Source: Ga0077527 sp032128415
Lineage (GTDB): Bacteria > Pseudomonadota > Gammaproteobacteria > Burkholderiales > SG8-41
Length of the DNA stretch: 64,000 bases
Direction of reading: 5' to 3'
Assembly (NCBI GenBank): GCA_032128415.1
Contig: JAQBGW010000134.1
Coordinates: 6,092-70,091, forward strand
Under the pieces are notes generated by a model that searched no databases, was not told where the DNA came from, and was given only the letters and a program-made list of their open reading frames with translations. Made by a program: the position numbers and the translations under genes. Positions 43,630 through 52,879 of this stretch are shown one piece after another; position 1 is the first letter of the stretch, and each line of letters opens with the position of its first letter.

Positions 43630-44583
43630 ATGAACATTGCCCTCGTTACGCCTGCAGGCCCGCGATCCCGTTACGGCAATCGCAACACTGCCGTGCGCTG
43701 GGCGCACATGCTGCGCGCACACGGTCACTACGTCACTGTGCAGGAATCCTGGAATGGACGCGCCGCCGATCTGTTGCTGGCACTGCACGCCCGCCGCAGC
43801 CATGACTCGATCGTGCGATTTGCCGAACGTTTTCCCGAACGCCCGCTGATTGTCACACTGACCGGCACTGATCTTTATCGCGATATTCGCTCCGACGTCA
43901 ATGCCCAGGAATCGCTGGAACTCGCCACCCGCCTCATTGTCCTGCAGGATCAGGGATTGCTGGAATTACCGCAGCGTTTACGCCGCAAGACCAGCGTTGT
44001 GTACCAGTCCTGCGACCCCATTAAGCGCCTGCCGCTGCTGGATAACTGCTTTGAAATCGTCGTCAGCGGGCATCTGCGGGCCGAAAAAGATCCATTCCGC
44101 ACCGCGGCTGCATTGCAGTATCTGCCGCAGGACAGCCGTATCCGCATTACTCACATCGGCGGTGCCCGCACTCCCGAATTCGCCGCAACCGCGCGCCAGT
44201 GGATGAAGCGTGAGCAGCGTTATCGCTGGTTGGGCGAAGTCACACACCGGCGCGCATTAAAAGTGCTTGCGCGCTGCCGTGCCATGATCATCAGTTCGTT
44301 GATGGAAGGCGGGGCCAATGTGGTCAGCGAAGCGCTGGTCGCCCGGACACCGGTCATCGCATCACGCATATCCGGCAATGCCGGTCTGCTTGGCGTTGAC
44401 TATCGCGGCTATTTTCCGGTGGGCAATGCACGCGCTCTGGCGCGATTGCTCACAAAAATTGAATCGGAACCGCGGTTTCTCACCACACTGCGCCAGCAGT
44501 GTGCGGCGCGGCGCAAACGCATCACCCCGGCCCGTGAACGCAATGCGCTGCTGCACATTGTTGCCGACGCAGCGTACACGTGA
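43630..44583 (+). CDS. senB: selenosugar synthase SenB (TIGR04348-type glycosyltransferase)
   Basis: A 317-residue GT-B fold glycosyltransferase. The N-terminus has IALVTPAGPRSRYGNRNTAVRWAHMLRA and LVVT-like VTLTGTDLYRDI. The C-terminal half has SGHLRAEKDP, and SSLMEGGANVVSEALV, the UDP-sugar-binding E-x7-E-like segment. Known SenB forms a C-Se bond from selenophosphate and a UDP-sugar, making the substrate of SenA. The ATG at 43630 gives the conserved start; the frame extends upstream into senA without support. It converges on rnhB with 18 bp between the stops. Confidence 0.85.
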   Translation: MNIALVTPAGPRSRYGNRNTAVRWAHMLRAHGHYVTVQESWNGRAADLLLALHARRSHDSIVRFAERFPERPLIVTLTGTDLYRDIRSDVNAQESLELATRLIVLQDQGLLELPQRLRRKTSVVYQSCDPIKRLPLLDNCFEIVVSGHLRAEKDPFRTAAALQYLPQDSRIRITHIGGARTPEFAATARQWMKREQRYRWLGEVTHRRALKVLARCRAMIISSLMEGGANVVSEALVARTPVIASRISGNAGLLGVDYRGYFPVGNARALARLLTKIESEPRFLTTLRQQCAARRKRITPARERNALLHIVADAAYT

Positions 44584-44601
44584 AATCGTAAGTCGTTGTT
44601 T

Positions 44602-45174
44602 TTATTTACTTTTTTTAATCGCGGCGCGTACCGGCGCGAAGCTGCTCCGGTGTGCTGGTGTCGGTCCCAAGCGCTGCAAAGCAGCCATGTGGAATGCAGT
44701 GCCATAGCCCTTATGCCGGTCAAACCCATAACCGGGAAATGCATCGTGCAATTCCAGCATCACCGCATCGCGGGCCACCTTGGCCAGTATCGAAGCGGCA
44801 GAGATAGCCGGCACGGTCGCATCACCCTTCACAATGGCGCGTGCCGGCATGGCAACTTTCGGGCAATACAAACCATCGACCAGAATCTGCGCCGGCGGCG
44901 TATTTAACTGCTGCACTGCGCGCTGCATGGCCAGCAAACTGGCTTGCAGGATATTCAGCGTATCGATTTCTTCCACGGTGGCGCTGGCGACTGCCCAACA
45001 TACTGCGCAATTGCGAATTTCATTGGCGAGTTGCTCACGACGTCGTGCCGACAATTTTTTGGAGTCGGCAAGACCCGACAGCGGCGGCGGATCCACAAGC
45101 ATAACCGCAGCCGCAAACACCGGCCCCGCCAACGGCCCGCGTCCTGCTTCATCAACACCGCAGACCAGACGCAC
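44602..45174 (-). CDS. rnhB: ribonuclease HII
   Basis: A 190-residue endonuclease cutting RNA in RNA-DNA hybrids, including single embedded ribonucleotides. The active-site segment GVDEAGRGPLAGPV is complete, with ILVDGLYCPK and AKVARDAVM following. The start is a GTG 1 bp after the lpxB stop. Last gene of the lpx/bam superoperon. Confidence 0.96.
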   Translation of the reverse strand: MRLVCGVDEAGRGPLAGPVFAAAVMLVDPPPLSGLADSKKLSARRREQLANEIRNCAVCWAVASATVEEIDTLNILQASLLAMQRAVQQLNTPPAQILVDGLYCPKVAMPARAIVKGDATVPAISAASILAKVARDAVMLELHDAFPGYGFDRHKGYGTAFHMAALQRLGPTPAHRSSFAPVRAAIKKSK

Positions 45175-45175
45175 G

Positions 45176-46348
45176 TCAGCTTACCGGGGCCGTCAGATAC
45201 GGCAGCACTGCATCGGCTGCACGCTCAGCAGCATCGTGACGCAGTTCCTGCGCCATCACCGCAAAGCGCTCCTCAATGGCACGTCGTCGAGGCTGATCGC
45301 GGAGTAACTCAATCACTGCATTCGCCAGAGCATCTGGTGTCGCAGCGCCCTGCAGCAATTCCGGCACGACGAATTCTCCAGCCAGAATGTTGGGCAGCCC
45401 CACCCACGGCTGGTAGCGCCGGATACACATCATCCACCAACTCAGACGCGGCATCTTATAGGTGATAACCATGGGTCGCTGCAACAAAGCTGCTTCCAGC
45501 GTGGCGGTTCCGGAGGCCAGCAAAACCACGTCTGCTGCAGCCATGGCTTCGTGGGCATGGGCGAACAACAGCGTGATGTTCAATTCACCTTGCACCCGCC
45601 GGTAGAGTGCGGCCTCAAACAATTCCCGGGTCTGGCGATTGAGCAGTGGCACCAGCAGACGCACGCCTTCCACAGCGCCAGCAATTTTTTCTGCGGTCGC
45701 CACGAACAGATCGGCCATCGCCTGCAATTCGCTGACCCTACTGCCCGGCAACAACGCGACCACGGGCACGGCCAGCGGCAGGCGCAGTTCGGTACGCGCT
45801 TCTGCGCGCGACGGCATCTTGGCCAATTGATCGGCGAGCGGATGGCCCACATAACTGACTGGCACGCCGGCCCGCTCATAAATGGCGGCCTCAAAGGGAA
45901 AGACCGTCAGCATGCGCGAAACCGCACGACGTATCTTGCCGATGCGCCCCCCGCGCCAGGCCCAGATCGACGGACTGACATAATGCACGGTGGGAATGCC
46001 GGCATTCTTCAATGCCAATTCCAGGTCCAGATTGAAATCTGGCGCATCCACACCAATAAACACAACCGGGCGTTCCGCAAGAAACCGGCGCTTCAATTCG
46101 CGACGTATGCCAACGATCTCTCGATAGTGCCACAGCACCTCGACATAACCCCGGACCGACAGTTTATCCAGCGGAAACCACGAGTGAACACCGGCAGCAG
46201 CCATCTTTGGCCCACCAATCCCGACAAATCGGGCGCGCGGGATGCGCTGTCGCAAGGCCTGCACCAGTGCGCCGCCGAGCAGATCGCCCGATGGCTCCCC
46301 CGCGACGATGCCGATCAGTGGACCGGTGGAAGAATGATCATCCGTCAC
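45176..46348 (-). CDS. lpxB: lipid-A-disaccharide synthase
   Basis: A 390-residue GT19 glycosyltransferase joining UDP-2,3-diacylglucosamine and lipid X. It has GIVAGEPSGDLLGG at the N-terminus, GVDAPDFN and LLPGSRVSE. The GTG at 46348, 5 bp after the lpxA stop, gives a normal N-terminus; the frame upstream overlaps lpxA. Confidence 0.95.
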   Translation of the reverse strand: MTDDHSSTGPLIGIVAGEPSGDLLGGALVQALRQRIPRARFVGIGGPKMAAAGVHSWFPLDKLSVRGYVEVLWHYREIVGIRRELKRRFLAERPVVFIGVDAPDFNLDLELALKNAGIPTVHYVSPSIWAWRGGRIGKIRRAVSRMLTVFPFEAAIYERAGVPVSYVGHPLADQLAKMPSRAEARTELRLPLAVPVVALLPGSRVSELQAMADLFVATAEKIAGAVEGVRLLVPLLNRQTRELFEAALYRRVQGELNITLLFAHAHEAMAAADVVLLASGTATLEAALLQRPMVITYKMPRLSWWMMCIRRYQPWVGLPNILAGEFVVPELLQGAATPDALANAVIELLRDQPRRRAIEERFAVMAQELRHDAAERAADAVLPYLTAPVS

Positions 46349-46353
46349 GGCCG

Positions 46354-47133
46354 TCAGCGGATGATGCCGCGACCGGGCGTAGCGATAAACTGCGCCAGCG
46401 GCAACAGCGCAGCCTCCGTTTGCGCTGCGGCCACTATCTGCGAGCACGCCTGATCGAATGACAGCCCGGATTTGTACAGTGTTTTGTAGGCGCGCTTGAT
46501 GCCGGCAATGGCGTCGGCGGAAAATCCACGTCGTTTGAGACCCTCAGAATTGATGCCATGCGGTTCCGCGGCATTGCCGGAGGCCGTCACGAATGGCGGC
46601 AAATCCTGCAGCAGGATGGTCCCCATAGCGGTAATACTGTGTGCACCAATGCGGCAATATTGATGGACAACCGTAAAGCCACCAAGGATCGCGAAGTCGT
46701 CGACATGCACATGACCGGCGAGTTGAGCGTTATTGGCAAAAATTGTATCGCTGCCGATCTGGCAATCATGGGCGAGATGCACATAAGCCATGATCCAGTT
46801 GCGATTGCCGACACGAGTCACACCACCGTCCTGCACCGTGCCACGATTGAAAGTGCAAAATTCGCGCACGGTATTGTCATCGCCGATTTCGAGTCGCGTC
46901 GGCTCTCCGGCGTACTTCATGTCCTGCGGCGATTCACCAATGGAAGAGAACTGGTAAAACTTGTTGCGCGCACCGATCCGCGTATGCGGTCCAATCACCA
47001 CATGCGGCCCGATGCGGGTCGCCGGGCCGATTTCAGTATCAGCTCCGACAATCGAATAAGCGCCGACCTCGACATCCGGCGCCAAGCGCGCCTGAGGGTC
47101 GATGATCGCTGTGGAATGGATGCGTGCCGGCAC
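46354..47133 (-). CDS. lpxA: UDP-N-acetylglucosamine acyltransferase
   Basis: A 259-residue trimeric left-handed beta-helix enzyme, first step of lipid A synthesis. Hexapeptide repeats are evident (e.g. IGPHVVIGPHTRIGARN), with the catalytic His in MAYVHLAHDCQIG and a helical C-terminus. 6 bp after fabZ. Confidence 0.96.
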   Translation of the reverse strand: MPARIHSTAIIDPQARLAPDVEVGAYSIVGADTEIGPATRIGPHVVIGPHTRIGARNKFYQFSSIGESPQDMKYAGEPTRLEIGDDNTVREFCTFNRGTVQDGGVTRVGNRNWIMAYVHLAHDCQIGSDTIFANNAQLAGHVHVDDFAILGGFTVVHQYCRIGAHSITAMGTILLQDLPPFVTASGNAAEPHGINSEGLKRRGFSADAIAGIKRAYKTLYKSGLSFDQACSQIVAAAQTEAALLPLAQFIATPGRGIIR

Positions 47134-47139
47134 AGTCGT

Positions 47140-47598
47140 TCAGGCCGTATTACCAGGCAGATCACGCACGGCGCACATCAGGTCTGCTTCTGCAACCATT
47201 GCACCATCAACATGCGCTTCAGCATGAAATTTCCAGATGCCACGCAAGTTTCTGAGTAACGTTACGCGCAGCCGAAGCGCATCACCAGCCGTTACCGGAC
47301 GCTTGAAACGTGCATTGTCTATGCCAACAAAATAATAGATCGACTGGTTGTCTGACTTTACGCCCATGGTGATGAAAGACAGAATAGCCGCAGCCTGCGC
47401 CATGGCTTCGACGATCAATACGCCGGGCATGACTGGGTGATGTGGAAAATGCCCTGCAAAAAAAGGCTCATTGATGGTCACATTTTTCAGCGCCTCAATA
47501 TGCTTCCCCGACTCGCATTCCAGCACCCGGTCTATCAGCAGAAACGGGTAACGGTGCGGCAAATAGCGCAGCACCTCGTGTATATCCATGCTGCTCAT
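47140..47598 (-). CDS. fabZ: 3-hydroxyacyl-ACP dehydratase FabZ
   Basis: A 152-residue hot-dog-fold dehydratase of fatty-acid elongation. Motifs LPHRYPFLLIDRV and the active-site FFAGHFPHHPVMPGVLIVEAMAQ are seen. Its ATG overlaps the lpxD stop (ATGA), and it draws from the same hydroxyacyl-ACP pool as LpxA/LpxD. Confidence 0.97.
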   Translation of the reverse strand: MSSMDIHEVLRYLPHRYPFLLIDRVLECESGKHIEALKNVTINEPFFAGHFPHHPVMPGVLIVEAMAQAAAILSFITMGVKSDNQSIYYFVGIDNARFKRPVTAGDALRLRVTLLRNLRGIWKFHAEAHVDGAMVAEADLMCAVRDLPGNTA

Positions 47599-48641
47599 GA
47601 TTCGCCTTTCTCGCGAGTTTTCAACGCCTGCTCAAGGTTACGAACCCTGACAACCAGATCCGCCAGATTACGCAGGCTGGCCGCATTTCGGCGCCAGTCG
47701 CGGTTAAGTTCAATCGGATACGCGCCGGTGTACGTGCCCGGTTCAGTTATGGATTTGGTCACCAGTGTATGCGCCGAAATTTCCACATTGTCTGTGATGC
47801 TCAGGTGGCCAGCAATGCCGGAAGCGCCACCGATACGGCAAGAACGTCCAATACGCGAACTGCCAGCAATACCCACGCACGCAGCAATGGCCGTACCGGC
47901 TCCGATACGCACGTTGTGGGCCACCTGAACGAGGTTGTCTATTTTTATGCCATCTTCGAGGATCGTATCGTCAATGGCGCCACGGTCGATGGTCGTGTTG
48001 GCACCGATTTCCACATCATCACCGATGAGTACCCGCCCAATCTGCGGCACCTTGAGCCATTTACCATCGTCCATTGCAATACCAAAACCATCGGCACCAA
48101 TGACCGCGCCGGCATGCACAATCGCACGCTTGCCCAGGGTACATTCCCGGTAGATGGTGACATTCGGGTACAGCAAACTGTCTTCGCCCACCGTGGAATC
48201 AGTTCCAATATAACTTCCGGCGCCGATACTGCTTCCTGCGCCTATCACTGCTCCCGCCTCAATCACGGCCAGCGGTCCGACATACACGCGATCGGCAATT
48301 TTCGCGTCGTGATGAACAATTGCGCTTGTATGTATGCCGGCACCCGGCATGGCGACGGGATTAAAAAGGGCCGACACCCGGGCAAAATACGCGTAAGGAT
48401 TGTCCGCTACGATATGGGGGATGGCCAGCGAACCACGCTGACTCTCGCCGACTATGACTGCTCCAGCGCGGGTATCCTTCAATTTTCCGAGATAGCGTTC
48501 GTTCGCCAGAAAAGTGATGGTGTCCGGCTGCGCTCCCTCCAGTGTCGAAACTTGTCGCAGTTGCACCGAGGCGTCGCCTATCAGTTCGCCGCCAAGCCGT
48601 GCCACAATTTCTCCGAGGCGGAGGGTAGAAATCGCTCTCAT
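47595..48641 (-). CDS. lpxD: UDP-3-O-(3-hydroxyacyl)glucosamine N-acyltransferase
   Basis: A 348-residue lipid A enzyme: N-terminal uridine-binding domain (QVSTLEGAQPDTITFLANERYL), then a long hexapeptide-repeat beta-helix, with the catalytic His region NLVQVAHNVRIG, and a helical tail. Confidence 0.96.
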   Translation of the reverse strand: MRAISTLRLGEIVARLGGELIGDASVQLRQVSTLEGAQPDTITFLANERYLGKLKDTRAGAVIVGESQRGSLAIPHIVADNPYAYFARVSALFNPVAMPGAGIHTSAIVHHDAKIADRVYVGPLAVIEAGAVIGAGSSIGAGSYIGTDSTVGEDSLLYPNVTIYRECTLGKRAIVHAGAVIGADGFGIAMDDGKWLKVPQIGRVLIGDDVEIGANTTIDRGAIDDTILEDGIKIDNLVQVAHNVRIGAGTAIAACVGIAGSSRIGRSCRIGGASGIAGHLSITDNVEISAHTLVTKSITEPGTYTGAYPIELNRDWRRNAASLRNLADLVVRVRNLEQALKTREKGES

Positions 48642-48703
48642 CTGGACTCAGGATCAGGTAATACAGTCAGGGGAAACGCGACCAAGTGTCGTATGCCGTG
48701 AGC

Positions 48704-49207
48704 TTATTTGGCTTCGGCAAGAGCTTTCAACACTTTGTCCGTGATGTCGATCTTCGGATTACGATACACCGCTTCCTGAAAAATGATGTCGTAATTTTCC
48801 TCCTCCGCAATCTGTTTGATCACCCGGTTTGCCCGCTCAAACAGTGAACCCAGTTCCTGATTGCGACGCAAGTTCAGATCTTCACGGTACTCGCGCTGCA
48901 AGCGCTGAAAATCAAGAGTCAAACGGCCCAATTCCTGCTCTTTGGAACGGCGGTCGGATTCGCTCATGGCCAGCGCATCTTTTTCAAGCTGACCTTGCAG
49001 CGATTTGATCTGCGCTTCGCGCCGTTGCAGTTCCTGTGCCCGCGGCGCGAATTCCTTTTCCAATTGTTTGCTGGCCTGCTCGGCGGGCGCACTTTCCCGA
49101 GTAATGCGTTCCTGGTCTATAAAACCGACTTTCAAATCGGCCGCCGCGCCAATGGTCGATGCACTCGCCAGCAACAACGCTGTCAGCCCCGCAAAAATAT
49201 GTTTCAC
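48704..49207 (-). CDS. skp: periplasmic chaperone Skp/OmpH
   Basis: A 167-residue trimeric 'jellyfish' chaperone for outer-membrane proteins. The signal peptide (KHIFAGLTALLLASASTIGAAA) precedes KVGFIDQERI and a long charged coiled-coil region. I use the GTG at 49207, preceded by GGAGAG; the frame upstream (to 49249) lacks a signal peptide. It lies between bamA and lpxD. Confidence 0.92.
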   Translation of the reverse strand: MKHIFAGLTALLLASASTIGAAADLKVGFIDQERITRESAPAEQASKQLEKEFAPRAQELQRREAQIKSLQGQLEKDALAMSESDRRSKEQELGRLTLDFQRLQREYREDLNLRRNQELGSLFERANRVIKQIAEEENYDIIFQEAVYRNPKIDITDKVLKALAEAK

Positions 49208-49232
49208 GCACTCTCCTTCAATTCTTCCACTG

Positions 49233-51503
49233 TCAAAATACACCACCAAACGTGAACTGAACTAACTGCGTACGATCGCCGACTCCAGCGTTCAGCGCCT
49301 TGGCGACACTAAGCTTCAGTGGTCCCAGCGGTGAGGACCAGAACACCGCCAATCCGGACGAATAGCGAAAAGCGTTTCCATCATACCGGTTATCGCTAAC
49401 CATGCCGGCGTCAGCAAAGGCGCTTAGCCGTACCGACCGGTCATTCTGCAAGCCGGGAAACGGGAACAGAAACTCCGCATTCCCCACCATCCGGTGACTA
49501 CCGCCGCGCGGATCACCGTTCTGATCCTTGGGCCCGATGCTGGACGACCGGTAACCACGGACAGAGTTTACACCGCCGGCAAAAAAGTTCTTGAAAAACG
49601 GCAACGGCTTGCCGCCGGATCCTGCGCCATAACCGATCTCACCGTTCAGCATCAAGGTGTAATGCCGGGTCAGCGGAAAATACTGCTGGTACTGATAGGT
49701 GGCCTTATGGTATTGCAGCGATCCCCCAGGCAACCCCACTTCCCCCCCTGCGCGCTGCAATGTACCCTTGGTGGGATAAATCAGGCTGTCGCGGCCATCC
49801 CTGACCCAGCCGACTGAGCCCAGCACGGCATCCGTGTCCTGGCCAAACGTAGCCACATAATCAAGGTAAAACAACGGGCTGTCGATAAAAGTCGTGATCG
49901 AAGTGCTTTCATAACCCAGCCCATAGGTAATGGTATCCAGCTCGGTTACGGGCACACCGAAGCGCACTCCGCCACCCACAGACTTGGTTTGATACCGCCC
50001 CAGCCCGCCCTGCGCCGCATCAACATCACGGGTATAGATGTCGAATCCCTGGCTGATGCCGTCTATCGTGAAATAAGGATCGGTATAGGAAAGCGAATAG
50101 ACGGTGTTAACCTTGCTGCTGTTCACCTGGATCCCCACGTGTTTGCCGGATCCAAAAATGTTTTGCTGTGACACCGAACCCGACAGCACTACCCCTTCGC
50201 TGCTGCCGAATCCGGCACCAAACAGGATGTTGCCGGTCGGCTTCTCGGTCACCGTAAAATTCACATCGACCTGATCAGTACTCCCCGTCACCGAAGGTGT
50301 TTCCACTGTAACTTCCGTGAAATGTCCCAACCTATCGATTCGGCTGCGGGATAGATTGATCTTGTCGCCTGAATACCAGCCACCTTCCAACTGGCGCATT
50401 TCCCGGCGAATGACTTCATCTCGTGTACGGTTATTGCCAGCGACATTAATCCTGCGCACATAAACCCGACGACCGGGATCAATAAAAAAAGTAAACGCCG
50501 CCTGGTTCTTGGCTTTGTCGAGATCAGGCACTGCATTGACGTTTGCAAATGCATATCCGTCGTTACTTAAGCGGTCGCTGATATTTTTGGTCGATTCGGA
50601 AATCCGGATTCGCGAATACACTTCGCCATTTTTCACCGTAATCAGCTTGAGAATTTCCGCCTCGGGTATCAACATGTCACCAGCGACCTTGATGCTGGAA
50701 ACGGTGAATTTTGGTCCTTCGGCAATACTGACACTGATATAAATATCCTTCTTGTCAGGCGAAATAGTCACCTGCGTAGAATCGATGTTGAATAGCAGAT
50801 ACCCCCGATCCAGGTAAAAGGATCGCAGCACCTCGAGATCAGCCCCCAGTTTCTGACGGGAATACTGATCGTGCTTGCTCCACCAGGTCATCCACCCCGG
50901 TGTGCGCGACACGAACAGGTCGATCAGATCCTGCTCCTCGAAAGACTTCGCCCCGATGATGCTGATCTCGCGGATTTTCGCGACATCCCCCTCATCAACC
51001 GTAAAATTGACGGCGACGCGATTCCGTTCCAGCGGCGTTATGGTGGTAGTAACCACCACAGCGTAGCGACCGAGACTGAGATACTGACGTTTGAGCTCCT
51101 GCTCTGCCCGATCCAGTTGCGAACGATCAAAAATGCGCCCTTCACTCAGTCCAATCTGGCGCAGACTCTTAAGAAGTTGATCCTTGTCGAATTCCTTGAT
51201 TCCAGTGAACTCCACCTGCGCGATAGATGAACGCTCCTGCACGGCAATGACCAGCACATTGCCGTCGGCCTCGATAGAAACATCCTTGTAAAACCCGGTT
51301 CCGAACAGCGCACGGATCGCCTGTGCGGCCTTCTCGTCACTCATGGTGTCGCCCACTTTGACGGGAAGATAACTGAACACAGTGCCGGCTTCGGTTCGCT
51401 GAATGCCTTCGACCCGGATATCCTTTATGACAAACGGTTCAATTGCAAAAACAGGAGCAGCAGCAGCCAAAATTGCCGCGCAGAACCAACGATGAAATAC
51501 CAT
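49233..51503 (-). CDS. bamA: outer-membrane protein assembly factor BamA
   Basis: A 756-residue protein. The signal peptide ends near PVFA, five POTRA repeats follow (starting FVIKDIRVEGIQRTEAGTVF), then a 16-strand C-terminal barrel with the VRGY loop (NSVRGYRSSSIG) and a terminal Phe (FTFGGVF). It inserts beta-barrel proteins, such as the MipA-like protein in this window, into the outer membrane. Confidence 0.97.
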   Translation of the reverse strand: MVFHRWFCAAILAAAAPVFAIEPFVIKDIRVEGIQRTEAGTVFSYLPVKVGDTMSDEKAAQAIRALFGTGFYKDVSIEADGNVLVIAVQERSSIAQVEFTGIKEFDKDQLLKSLRQIGLSEGRIFDRSQLDRAEQELKRQYLSLGRYAVVVTTTITPLERNRVAVNFTVDEGDVAKIREISIIGAKSFEEQDLIDLFVSRTPGWMTWWSKHDQYSRQKLGADLEVLRSFYLDRGYLLFNIDSTQVTISPDKKDIYISVSIAEGPKFTVSSIKVAGDMLIPEAEILKLITVKNGEVYSRIRISESTKNISDRLSNDGYAFANVNAVPDLDKAKNQAAFTFFIDPGRRVYVRRINVAGNNRTRDEVIRREMRQLEGGWYSGDKINLSRSRIDRLGHFTEVTVETPSVTGSTDQVDVNFTVTEKPTGNILFGAGFGSSEGVVLSGSVSQQNIFGSGKHVGIQVNSSKVNTVYSLSYTDPYFTIDGISQGFDIYTRDVDAAQGGLGRYQTKSVGGGVRFGVPVTELDTITYGLGYESTSITTFIDSPLFYLDYVATFGQDTDAVLGSVGWVRDGRDSLIYPTKGTLQRAGGEVGLPGGSLQYHKATYQYQQYFPLTRHYTLMLNGEIGYGAGSGGKPLPFFKNFFAGGVNSVRGYRSSSIGPKDQNGDPRGGSHRMVGNAEFLFPFPGLQNDRSVRLSAFADAGMVSDNRYDGNAFRYSSGLAVFWSSPLGPLKLSVAKALNAGVGDRTQLVQFTFGGVF

Positions 51504-51505
51504 AT

Positions 51506-52873
51506 TCAGCTGCCGATCAGGCGATTGATATCGTTATACAAAGCGCAAGCCATCAGCAAAAACAGTGCGGTCAAACCAATTTTCTGTCCAACTTCCATGA
51601 CCCGCTCGGATACCGGTTTTCCGGTCAAAATTTCCACCGAATAATACATCAAGTGTCCACCATCCAATAATGGAACCGGTAACAAATTCAGCACGCCCAG
51701 ACTGATGCTGATCAACGCGAGAAACAACAGGTACGATATCCATCCGTTTTGCGCCGACTGCCCGGCATAATCGGCAATGGTGATGGGGCCGCTCAGATTA
51801 CGCAGGGAAATATCCCCTGTGACCATTTTCCCCAGCATGCGCAAACTGAATATCGCCGTTTCCCAGGTTTTGGCAACAGCTTTTGCCACGCTTTCCAGCG
51901 GCCCGTAATTGACCACGACCAGCATGCGCTTCATGGCTTCCGGATCGAGGAACGGCGCAGCTCCGATACGACCGATTTCAGATCCGCCATCGGCAACCGC
52001 GTCAGGCGTCACTTGCAATGCCGGTATGTCTACACCACCCCGTCGCACTTTAATTTGTAAATTCTGACGTGGTGCAGCACGAATTTTCGTGACTAACGCC
52101 TCCCAAGTCTCGATACGAGCGTCGTTGACGGTCAGCACCAGATCGCCCGTGCGCAATCCGTCTCGCGTAGCAGCGCCGCTTGCCCCCAGTTGCCCAATCA
52201 CCGGCGGCAACTGCAGACGCACGCGCGTCAGCCCCAGCGTAGCCAGCACATCGCCTTCCAGATTGCGCGAATCAAATCCGTCAAATCGCAGCTCCCTGCG
52301 CACCGCTACTCCACTTTCAGTCTTGGTCTCCAGAATGACCGGTGCGCCCTCGACGGCACGTTGCAGCACAATCCAGCGAAAATCCTGCCAGGCACGCACC
52401 GCAGCACCATCCACGGCGGTCACCGTATCGCCAGCCATTACCCCTGCTCGCGCCGCAGCGCTGCCTGCCGGTGGTTCTGCCAGTACCGGAATCAGTCCTG
52501 GCACACCATGCACAAACAGCACCCAGTACAACACTATCGCACCAATAAAATTGGCCACTGGCCCGGCCAGCACGATTGCAAATCGTTGCCACACCGATTT
52601 GCGATTGAACGCACGATGCAGTTCATGCGGCGCCACGTCGCCTTCGCGTTCATCCAGCATTTTCACGTAGCCGCCCAGCGGCACAGCCGCAATCACCCAT
52701 TCCGTGTGATCGGCTCCCAGCGTCTTCGACCAGAGCGGTCTGCCGAGCCCTACTGAAAATCTCAACACCTTGACGCCACAGCGTCGCGCCACCCAGTAGT
52801 GACCGTATTCATGAACGATAATCAGGACACTGAGCGCCACAATAAACGCCGCGATAGTCAGTAACATGCTCAT
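51506..52873 (-). CDS. rseP: RIP zinc protease RseP
   Basis: A 455-residue site-2 protease. HEYGH is at residues 21-25 in the first membrane helix, tandem PDZ domains are in the middle (around GVMAGDTVTAVDG and DGLRTGDLVLTVND), and LNLLPVPLLDGGHL carries the third zinc ligand. It makes the second cut in RseA during envelope stress, so it works with the rpoE operon at 22-26 kb. The ATG at 52873 has AGGAG (inside the dxr end) about 10 nt upstream. Confidence 0.95.
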   Translation of the reverse strand: MSMLLTIAAFIVALSVLIIVHEYGHYWVARRCGVKVLRFSVGLGRPLWSKTLGADHTEWVIAAVPLGGYVKMLDEREGDVAPHELHRAFNRKSVWQRFAIVLAGPVANFIGAIVLYWVLFVHGVPGLIPVLAEPPAGSAAARAGVMAGDTVTAVDGAAVRAWQDFRWIVLQRAVEGAPVILETKTESGVAVRRELRFDGFDSRNLEGDVLATLGLTRVRLQLPPVIGQLGASGAATRDGLRTGDLVLTVNDARIETWEALVTKIRAAPRQNLQIKVRRGGVDIPALQVTPDAVADGGSEIGRIGAAPFLDPEAMKRMLVVVNYGPLESVAKAVAKTWETAIFSLRMLGKMVTGDISLRNLSGPITIADYAGQSAQNGWISYLLFLALISISLGVLNLLPVPLLDGGHLMYYSVEILTGKPVSERVMEVGQKIGLTALFLLMACALYNDINRLIGS

Positions 52874-52879
52874 AGCCAA

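Noticed and set aside
47769..48701. Plus-strand frame of 310 codons opposite lpxD
   Set aside because: Antisense shadow of the hexapeptide-repeat region; low-complexity composition and no homology pattern.
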